Positions 58,248-64,000 of a stretch of DNA of 64,000 nt are shown here, one piece after another. Under the pieces are notes generated by a model, which was given only the letters and a program-made list of their open reading frames with translations, was not told the origin of the DNA and did no database searches. The position numbers were made by a program, and so were the translations under genes. Position 1 is the stretch's first letter. Every line of letters begins with the position of its first letter. Source of the DNA: DASUPK01 sp963763955 (GTDB lineage: Bacteria; Actinomycetota; Thermoleophilia; Solirubrobacterales; 70-9); NCBI GenBank assembly GCA_963763955.1, contig CAVXQP010000030.1:1-64000 (forward strand), given 5' to 3'.

Positions 58248-58260
58248 GCCCAAGTTGGGC
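58248..58260. promoter_or_regulatory. Perfect palindrome upstream of TetR gene
   Basis: GCCCAAGTTGGGC is a 6-1-6 inverted repeat, 33 bases upstream of the TetR start and 40 bases downstream of tRNA-Val (both minus strand). An AT-rich segment (TAAATAATC on the minus strand) sits just downstream and could be the -10. A TetR operator is the first guess; a tRNA terminator hairpin is the alternative, but the stem is short and has no U-run. Confidence 0.4.
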
Positions 58261-58300
58261 GCAGGTGAAATAAGCGTCCCGATGCGCGGCCGGCACCGGA

Positions 58301-58372
58301 TGGGCGCGGCTGGGATCGAACCAGCGACCTCTCCCGTGTGAGGGGAGCGCTCTCCCGCTGAGCTACGCGCCC
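58301..58372 (-). tRNA. tRNA-Val(CAC)
   Basis: 72-nt class I tRNA. GGGCGCG pairs with CGCGCCC, and discriminator A is at 58301. D loop AGCTCAGCGGGAGAGC, T loop GGTTCGATCC, and anticodon loop CTCACAC with anticodon CAC. CCA is not encoded. Confidence 0.97.
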
Positions 58373-58440
58373 GGGGAAGGTGATGATAGGTGCGAGGGCC
58401 CCCGCAGGCGAAGGCCAGGAGCCACTCGTTTTCCGGTGGC

Positions 58441-60699
58441 TCAGGCGGAGGCCTGGGCGGTGGGCGTCTCGGCCTCCATCTCCGGGTCGCCCTCGACCTT
58501 CAGATCGGGCAGCGCCCGATTGAGCCAGCGCGGCAAGTACCAGTTCCGCTCGCCTGTCAACTCCAGCAGGCCGGGCATGATCAGCAGGACGACGAGCGCG
58601 TCGATCGCAACGGCCACCGCCAGTCCGATGCCGAACTGCTTGACGACCGGGTCGCCGTTGAGCACGAAGCTGAAGAAGACGGCGAACATGATCGTCGCCG
58701 CCGCGGCGATCACCCGGCCCGCGTTGACGAGGCCCGCCCTGACAGCCTCGCTGTTGTCCGCGCCGCCTTGATGGCGCTCGGTGATCCGCGAGACCAGGAA
58801 CACCTGATAGTCCATCGAGAGGCCGAAGAGGATCGCGAACATCATCAGCGGCACGTAGCTGACCACCGGCATCTCGTTGTCCACGCCGATCAGCGACAGC
58901 GCGAACCCCTTCTCGAATACCGCGGTCAGGATCCCGTAGGCAGCGGCGACCGCGAGCAGGTTGATCAGCGCAGAGACCAGCGGCACGAGCACCGTGCGGA
59001 AGGCGAGGGTGAGCAGGACGAAGCTGAGCAGCACCACGATCCCGATCACCAGGAAGAGCTTGTCGCCGATCTTGGTCGCCAGGTCGATGTTGCTCGCTGT
59101 GGTTCCGCCTACATAGGCGGTCAGCCCGGCACCCTGGGTGGCATCCGGGATCGTCTTGTCGCGGAGGTGGTTGACCAGATCCTGGGTCGCGTAGGCAGAG
59201 GGCGAGGTCTTGGGGGTGACCGAGAAGACCGCAGCGGTGCCGCTCTTGTCGGTCACGGCGGGAGTGACCGACTGGACGTTGCCCTGCTTCGAGATCTCCT
59301 GCTCGAGGTGGACCAGGCGGGTATCGCCCGCCGGCGTGGTGGCCACCTGCGCCGGCACGCCCTGTGCCTCTTCGCTCTGCGCGTCCTGCGGGGAGGGCGT
59401 TGTCAGAGGCTGGCCGGTGACGTTCACTGCGATCAGCAGCGGACCGTTGGTGCCCACGCCGAACCCCTCGCTTAGAGCGTCGTAGGCCTGGCGCTCAGTG
59501 GTGTCCGTGGGCAGCTGACCGAAGTCTTCCGCGCCCAGTCGGAGATCGAGCGCGGGAACCGCGAGCAAGCCAAGCACCACGATCCCGGTTACGGCAGCGA
59601 CGACGGGGTGATTGCGGATCGCGCCGGCCCACTTGAACCAGCCTCCCTGGTGGTCCGCAACGTGCTTGCGCTTGCCGAATCGGAACGGCAGTTTGAGGAT
59701 CCGCCTGCCGAGCAGGCCGAGAACCGCGGGAAGGAACGTGATCGCGGCGAGGACGGCCGTGGCGACGACGATGGCCGTCGTGTACCCCAGCGAGCGGACC
59801 AGGGGGATGCCGCTGAAGTAGAGGCAAAGCAGGGCGATGATCACCGTGCTCCCCGCGAAGACGACGGCCGAGCCCGAGGTGCCGATGGAGCGGGCTATCG
59901 ATTCGTCGGGTTCCACCCCCTCCTCAAGGAACCGCAGATGCCGGCTGATGATGAACAGGGAGTAGTCGGTTCCCACCGCGAGCCCGAGCATGATCCCCAG
60001 GGTTGGGGCAATGGACGGGACGTCGATCGCGTTTCCCGCCAGCCCGACGATGGCCAGGCCGCAGGCCAGGGCGACGATCGCAGTTGTCACCGGCAGCGGT
60101 GCGGCGACGAAGGTGCGGAAGGCGAACAGCAGGATGATCAGGGCGGCGAGAACGCCGATGATCTCGCTCAGTCCGGTGCTCGGGCTGGAGAGCTGCTGGC
60201 CGAGGTACCCGCCAGCGGAGACCTTGATGCCCGCGTCGCGGGCAGGCTGGGCCGCATCGAAGACGCTGTTCGCCTCGTCGTCGTCGAGGTCGCCGGATGA
60301 GACCTTCAGCGCCACCGCGATGTAGGCGATCTTTCCGTCCTTGGTGATCTGTGCGGCGCCCTGCGGGTCGAAGGGGCTGACCACCGATTGCACGTACTGG
60401 TTGTCGGACAGGGACTTCGCCGTCGACTCGACAGCCTGCATGTTCTGCCCCTGCGCGAGCGAGGTGTCCGACTGCAGGACGACCGGCACGCTGCCGTTGG
60501 CCTGCTCGGGCAGCTTGTTGTTCAGCAGGTCCGTTGCGGACTGGGAGCCCGTTCCCGGGAGCGTCGTGTTGTCGATCTCAGGCCTGCCGACAGAGTTCGC
60601 AACGACGACAAGCCCGATCGCGATCACAATCCAGGCGGCCACGACCCAGGGGGCCCTCCGGGCTGCGAAGCCGCCAACCTTGTGCATCAGGGCGCTCAT
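58441..60699 (-). CDS. MMPL-family membrane exporter
   Basis: 752 residues from ATG 60699 (SALMHKVGGFAARRAPWVVA). RND/MmpL two-fold plan with GLAVGTDYSLFIISRHLRFL and LFGLSMDYQVFLVSRITERH, each carrying the membrane Asp-Tyr pair. The C-terminal tail is acidic and low-complexity. The first extracytoplasmic domain is shorter than in mycobacterial MmpL proteins. Likely lipid or drug exporter. Confidence 0.9.
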   Translation of the reverse strand: MSALMHKVGGFAARRAPWVVAAWIVIAIGLVVVANSVGRPEIDNTTLPGTGSQSATDLLNNKLPEQANGSVPVVLQSDTSLAQGQNMQAVESTAKSLSDNQYVQSVVSPFDPQGAAQITKDGKIAYIAVALKVSSGDLDDDEANSVFDAAQPARDAGIKVSAGGYLGQQLSSPSTGLSEIIGVLAALIILLFAFRTFVAAPLPVTTAIVALACGLAIVGLAGNAIDVPSIAPTLGIMLGLAVGTDYSLFIISRHLRFLEEGVEPDESIARSIGTSGSAVVFAGSTVIIALLCLYFSGIPLVRSLGYTTAIVVATAVLAAITFLPAVLGLLGRRILKLPFRFGKRKHVADHQGGWFKWAGAIRNHPVVAAVTGIVVLGLLAVPALDLRLGAEDFGQLPTDTTERQAYDALSEGFGVGTNGPLLIAVNVTGQPLTTPSPQDAQSEEAQGVPAQVATTPAGDTRLVHLEQEISKQGNVQSVTPAVTDKSGTAAVFSVTPKTSPSAYATQDLVNHLRDKTIPDATQGAGLTAYVGGTTASNIDLATKIGDKLFLVIGIVVLLSFVLLTLAFRTVLVPLVSALINLLAVAAAYGILTAVFEKGFALSLIGVDNEMPVVSYVPLMMFAILFGLSMDYQVFLVSRITERHQGGADNSEAVRAGLVNAGRVIAAAATIMFAVFFSFVLNGDPVVKQFGIGLAVAVAIDALVVLLIMPGLLELTGERNWYLPRWLNRALPDLKVEGDPEMEAETPTAQASA

Positions 60700-60818
60700 T
60701 GCCGACCTTCTCCCTTCATCGCGGTCCTCGCTTAAAGGGGCGCGCCGACCGGCACGCCCGGCATCCTCTCAGTTCCGTTGGTCTGAAATCCGGTGTTTTC
60801 TCGCGAATCAAGAGGTAG

Positions 60819-61436
60819 ATGAGCCCACGTCGCCCCGATAACCCGCCCCTTGACCGCGAGCAGCTTGCGAATGATCCGCTCGAGCAGTTCGCGCAGTGGT
60901 TCGAGGAGGCACAGGCCGTTGTGCCCCTGGCGGAGGCGATGACCCTGGCGACGGTCGACGCCGATGGGGCGCCCAATGCGCGCATGGTGCTGCTCAAGGG
61001 CTTCGGGCCGGACGGTTTTCGCTTCTTCACCAACTACGAGAGCGCCAAGGGCGAGGAGCTTGCGGCGAGCCCGCGGGCGGCCCTGGTCATCTACTGGCGC
61101 GAGCTCGACCGTCAGGTTCGCGTCAGGGGAGAGGTCGAGCGACTTCCGGCCGGGGATTCGGACGCCTACTTCGCCAGTAGGCCCCGCGAGAGCCGGGTCG
61201 CCGCGGCCATCTCGCCGCAGAGCCGCCGGATCGAGCGGGACGAGCTCGAACGGCGCTTCGCCGAGCTCGACGCCGAGGCGGGAGACGACGGTCCGCCCCG
61301 CCCCGAGCACTGGGGCGGCTATCTGGTCAGGCCCGACGAGATCGAGTTCTGGCAGGGGCGGGACAGCCGCATGCACGACCGCTTCGCTTACAGCCGCCAC
61401 CCGGACGGCTGGGTTCTTCAGCGCCTGGCTCCCTAG
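60819..61436 (+). CDS. pdxH: Pyridoxamine 5'-phosphate oxidase
   Basis: 205 residues from ATG 60819. FMN-binding split barrel of the PdxH type: MTLATVDADGAPNARMVLLK, GFRFFTNYESAKGEELAASP, ALVIYWRELDRQVRVRGEVE, and the C-terminal WGGYLVRPDEIEFWQGRDSR with RMHDRFAYSR. Oxidises pyridoxine/pyridoxamine 5'-phosphate to PLP. All expected blocks and family length are present. Confidence 0.94.
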   Translation: MSPRRPDNPPLDREQLANDPLEQFAQWFEEAQAVVPLAEAMTLATVDADGAPNARMVLLKGFGPDGFRFFTNYESAKGEELAASPRAALVIYWRELDRQVRVRGEVERLPAGDSDAYFASRPRESRVAAAISPQSRRIERDELERRFAELDAEAGDDGPPRPEHWGGYLVRPDEIEFWQGRDSRMHDRFAYSRHPDGWVLQRLAP

Positions 61437-61442
61437 CAAGTC

Positions 61443-61497
61443 CGAATATCTGTATCCCATATGGTTTCGGCACGCTACCATATTCCATATAGATTCG
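61443..61497. promoter_or_regulatory. Large inverted repeat with AT-rich arms before a TetR gene
   Basis: Arms of about 21-23 bases: left CGAATATCTGTATCCCATAT plus GGT, right (as complement) CGAATCTATATGGAATATGG plus T; spacer 11 bases. Inner TATGGT/ACCATA pairs are perfect. It is strikingly AT-rich in GC-rich DNA and lies between pdxH and the TetR gene. Likely a promoter/operator bound by the TetR product. Confidence 0.5.
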
Positions 61498-61566
61498 TCA
61501 AACAGACGACAGCTCATCGACCAGGCGCTTGTCGGATATGCAGCCGACGACGCTCCTGCTGCTCGG

Positions 61567-62172
61567 ATGCCGGCCCCGCCGACTCAAGCTCGTGGCTTCG
61601 AGAAGCGCGACAGCATCTATCAGGCCGCAATCGCGCGTTTTCGCGTCGACGGATTCGCGGCGACCAAGGTCGATGACGTGATTGCGGACGCCGGTGTCAG
61701 CTGGGGGACGTTCTTCCGTTACTTCCCCCGGAAGGAGGATGTCCTGATTGAGGCCGCGGCGCGCCACTTTCGCGATCACGTGCGGCCGTCGGCCGAGGCC
61801 TCGCTCGCGGACCGTCGGCTGAACATGAGCACCGTCGTCCGGCGGTTGCTCGTCAGTCTCCTGCAGCCGGCCGACCTACCTCACTCCCTTCACGGGGCGG
61901 CATTGCTCGAGATCTTCTCCCACCCGGACAGGTTCGCCGCCCTGGTGGGCGAGGGGCCCTCCCCACCGGTCACGGTCCTGCTCGAGGAGGTGCTCGCCGA
62001 GGGCCAGAGGCGCGGCGAGGTCCGGCGCGATCTGGACACGCCGGTCGGCGCTTTGACCATCATCGCCGGAGCCGCCTTGATCGGGGCGCAGGCGGCCACT
62101 ATCGGGTTGGATCCCAGCGAGCCGGTGGCCGCTTCGCTGGAGATCAGCTGGCGAGGAATTGCCGCTACCTAG
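61567..62172 (+). CDS. TetR-family transcriptional regulator
   Basis: 201 residues from ATG 61567 (PAPPTQARGFEKRDSIYQAA). HTH: FAATKVDDVIADAGVSWGTFFRYF. The C-terminal domain has GEVRRDLDTPVGALTIIAGA. The longer frame upstream runs through pdxH and the inverted repeat and is not used. It probably represses from the inverted repeat just upstream. Converges with the sigma factor gene by 4 bases. Confidence 0.85.
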   Translation: MPAPPTQARGFEKRDSIYQAAIARFRVDGFAATKVDDVIADAGVSWGTFFRYFPRKEDVLIEAAARHFRDHVRPSAEASLADRRLNMSTVVRRLLVSLLQPADLPHSLHGAALLEIFSHPDRFAALVGEGPSPPVTVLLEEVLAEGQRRGEVRRDLDTPVGALTIIAGAALIGAQAATIGLDPSEPVAASLEISWRGIAAT

Positions 62173-63416
62173 TCCAGCTGCGACAGCCGGCGCTCGATGA
62201 ACCGGCGCTCGACCGGATTCGTCGCCAGGTTGAGCGCCCGCCGGTAGGCGTCCCTTGCATCCGCATCCCTCCCCGTCCGACGCAGCAGGTCGGCCCGCGC
62301 GGACCAGAACCACTGGTAGTCGGAGAGCGGCGCCGCCAGCTCCGGGTCATCGAGAAGGTCGAGGCCGCGCTCGGGTCCCTCGGCCATCGCGACCGCGACC
62401 GCCCGATTGAGCCGGATCACAGGCGAGGGCTGAGCCATTGCCAGGAGCCCGTAGAGAGAAGAGATCCGGTCCCAGTCGGTGTCGGCCGGAGTCGACGCGC
62501 GGGCGTGCTCGCCGGCGATCGCGGCCTGCAGGACGTACGGCCCCAGCGGCTCGAGCTTGACGGCTCGCTCCAACAGTGCGAGTCCGGTCTCGATCTCCCG
62601 GCGGTGCCAGAGGGAGCGGTCCTGTTCCTCCAGCAGGATCAGCTGGCCGCCCGGGCCGAGCCTCGCGTCGCGCCGGGAGTCCTGGAGCAGCATCAGCGCC
62701 AGCAGGCCCAGCGCCTCCGACTCGTCAGGCATCAGCCGCGCCAGGGTCCCGGCCAGGCGGATCGCCTCGCCGCTGAGCTCTCTCCGGACCAGGGCCTCGT
62801 CCGAGGTCGCCGAGTAGCCCTCGTTGAAGATCAGGTAGAGCGAGGTGAGAACCGACTTGAGCCGGTCCGGCAGATCGTGGTCCGCCGGCACCTGGTAGGG
62901 AATGTTGGCCGTCTTGATCTTGCGCTTCGCCCGCACGAGGCGCTGGGCCATCGCGGGCTCGGAGACGAGGAATGCCCGCGCGATCTCGGGAGTCGCCAGG
63001 CCGCCGAGTGTTCGCAGGGTGAGTGCCACGCGGGCCTCGGGCGCCAGCGCCGGGTGGCAGCAGGTGAAGATCAGCCGGAGGCGGTCGTCGGAGATCACGT
63101 GCTGCTCCTCGGGCTCCTCGTCATCGGTCGCGGTCGGAGGCTCCAGCGCCCGCAGCTCCTCCAGCTTCTCGTTGCCGCGGCGCTCGCGCCGGAGCCGGTC
63201 GATCGCTTTGTTGCGGGCGGTGGTGGTGATCCAGGCGCCCGGGTTCTCCGGAATGCCACGCTCCGGCCAGACCTGCATGGCGACGAGGAAGGCCTCCTGA
63301 ACCGCGTCCTCGGCGAGGTCGAAGTCGCCGAGTACGCGGATCAGTGAGGCCGTCGCCCGCCCCGACTCGTGCCGGAACAGGCGATCGACCAGCTCCGGCG
63401 AGGCCTCTCTAGGCAG
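62169..63416 (-). CDS. ECF sigma factor with C-terminal DUF6596/TPR region (SigJ/ECF41-like)
   Basis: About 415 residues if started at CTG 63416, which restores the missing region 2 head: ELVDRLFRHESGRATASLIR and FDLAEDAVQEAFLVAM. No ATG, GTG or TTG lies in frame between that point and the preceding stop; ATG 63278 would delete region 2. The rest shows AWITTTARNKAIDRLRRERR, region 4 and a long C-terminal domain with TSLYLIFNEGY and a TPR-like end. It overlaps the DGPF gene by 8 bases; this sigma plus DGPF pairing is well known in actinobacteria. Confidence 0.85.
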   Translation of the reverse strand: MPREASPELVDRLFRHESGRATASLIRVLGDFDLAEDAVQEAFLVAMQVWPERGIPENPGAWITTTARNKAIDRLRRERRGNEKLEELRALEPPTATDDEEPEEQHVISDDRLRLIFTCCHPALAPEARVALTLRTLGGLATPEIARAFLVSEPAMAQRLVRAKRKIKTANIPYQVPADHDLPDRLKSVLTSLYLIFNEGYSATSDEALVRRELSGEAIRLAGTLARLMPDESEALGLLALMLLQDSRRDARLGPGGQLILLEEQDRSLWHRREIETGLALLERAVKLEPLGPYVLQAAIAGEHARASTPADTDWDRISSLYGLLAMAQPSPVIRLNRAVAVAMAEGPERGLDLLDDPELAAPLSDYQWFWSARADLLRRTGRDADARDAYRRALNLATNPVERRFIERRLSQLD

Positions 63417-63792
63417 TCGCTTCCTCGACCAGGTTCCCGGCTTCGTCGAAGACCATCACCGGGCGAATCTCGATCGACCCGAACTGGGCGCCCGGGATCT
63501 TCGCCGCCCATTCGATCGCCTCGTCGAGGTCCTTGCAGTCGAGCACGTAGAAGCCGCCCAGCTGCTCCTTGGTCTCGGCGAAGGGCCCGTCGGTGACCTC
63601 GCGCTCGCTGTCGCGCACGCGCACGGTGGTCGCGGTCTGGGTGGGGTAGAGGCCCTCCCCGGCGACCAGCACGCCCTTCTCCTCCATCTCCTGGGTGACA
63701 GCGCCGTAAGCCTGGCTCATGGCCTGCTGGTCCTCCTCGCTCGCGGCTGCCCGCTGGCCCTCGTCTCCGTAGATCGTGAATGCGTACTTCAT
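63409..63792 (-). CDS. YCII-related DGPF-domain protein
   Basis: 127 residues from ATG 63792. MKYAFTIYGDEG at the start and the eponymous VTDGPFAETKEQLGGFYVLD. Alpha-beta barrel dimer fold, function unclear, usually encoded with an ECF41-like sigma factor, as here, and thought to sense a signal for it. Confidence 0.92.
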   Translation of the reverse strand: MKYAFTIYGDEGQRAAASEEDQQAMSQAYGAVTQEMEEKGVLVAGEGLYPTQTATTVRVRDSEREVTDGPFAETKEQLGGFYVLDCKDLDEAIEWAAKIPGAQFGSIEIRPVMVFDEAGNLVEEATA

Positions 63793-63899
63793 CTCAGTCT
63801 CCTTCTCTCCGGCGGCGTGGTTCGCCGCTTCACCCTAACGACGAACCGCGGTGGCCCAGATCGACAGATGGTCCATTGCTCGGACATAGACTCGCGAGG

Positions 63900-64000
63900 A
63901 TGGCTCAAGCCCGGGGAAAGACGATCGTCTTCTTCCCGGAGGGCGCCTTCGGGCCGACCAACAACTGCGTCGGCATCGGGGAGGTGCTGCGGCGTCGCGG
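63900..64000 (+). CDS. Glycosyltransferase-like protein, N-terminal fragment cut by window end
   Basis: Open frame from ATG 63900 to the window edge: KTIVFFPEGAFGPTNNCVGI then GEVLRRRG. The first strand plus a glycine/asparagine loop and a following helix resemble the start of MGT/UGT-type glycosyltransferases. Only 33 residues are visible, so the assignment is tentative. Confidence 0.45.
   Translation, partial: MAQARGKTIVFFPEGAFGPTNNCVGIGEVLRRR

Noticed and set aside
1..64000. CRISPR arrays, insertion sequences, phage genes, riboswitches
   Set aside because: No regularly spaced short repeats, no transposase or integrase motifs and no recognisable riboswitch core were seen on either strand.

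Overview
The window is high-GC DNA (strong G/C at third codon positions, many GTG starts, long spurious antisense frames). It fits a Gram-positive actinobacterium. The gene set (cyclase/kinase/ATPase fusions, MMPL exporters, DGPF protein plus DUF6596 sigma factor, PQQ-propeller secreted proteins) made me think of Thermoleophilia/Solirubrobacterales, but that placement is inference only. Three tRNA genes are present: Ser-GGA, Ser-CGA and Val-CAC.

0-16 kb is mostly housekeeping and accessory chromosome: a kinase/ATPase/cyclase fusion, a GNAT acetyltransferase, a methyltransferase, an NlpC/P60-like secreted protein, a GT-C-like membrane protein, a universal stress protein, a PQQ-propeller protein, a secreted subtilisin, TadA, a phosphotriesterase-family hydrolase, YtoQ and two tRNA-Ser genes.

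16-45 kb is a surface-polysaccharide cluster with an embedded polyketide synthase. On the minus strand are a GT4 glycosyltransferase and a SAM methyltransferase. On the plus strand follow an LpxL-like acyltransferase, a phosphopantetheinyl transferase, and a two-module type I PKS (KSQ-AT-ACP / KS-AT-KR-ACP-TE). The PKS is followed directly by a Wzx-type flippase and a lipoprotein alpha/beta hydrolase. Then come Glf (UDP-galactopyranose mutase), GT4 and GT2 transferases, a Wzy-like polymerase, a Wzz/BY-kinase fusion, an initiating sugar-phosphate transferase, and GT4-PfkB pairs. The PKS architecture predicts a propionyl starter extended once with methylmalonyl and ketoreduced, i.e. a 3-hydroxy-2-methylpentanoyl-type diketide. 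A reasonable hypothesis is that this acyl group decorates the glycan.

The cluster shows strong genome dynamics. The two AT domains are identical over 762 bp apart from one base. A degraded copy of a sugar-transferase/GT4/PfkB block (36.5-40.2 kb) sits upstream of an intact one (42.1-44.9 kb). The head of a second glycosyltransferase survives as a relic near 18.2 kb. Many apparent one-base frameshifts lie between 28.1 and 41.1 kb, plus one at 51.8 kb. Some clearly belong to decayed paralogues; others (PKS thioesterase, Wzy, BY-kinase, hydrolase) fall in short homopolymers and could be sequence errors.

45-64 kb returns to general functions: SDR, zinc alcohol dehydrogenase, GST, AlgH/YqgE, two MMPL exporters, a trehalose-synthase-like GT4 (frameshifted), an ECF sigma/anti-sigma pair, a Kelch protein, a sulfatase with a secreted partner and TetR regulator, tRNA-Val, PdxH, a second TetR regulator with a large inverted repeat, and a DUF6596 sigma factor with a DGPF protein. 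The window ends inside the first codons of a glycosyltransferase-like gene.
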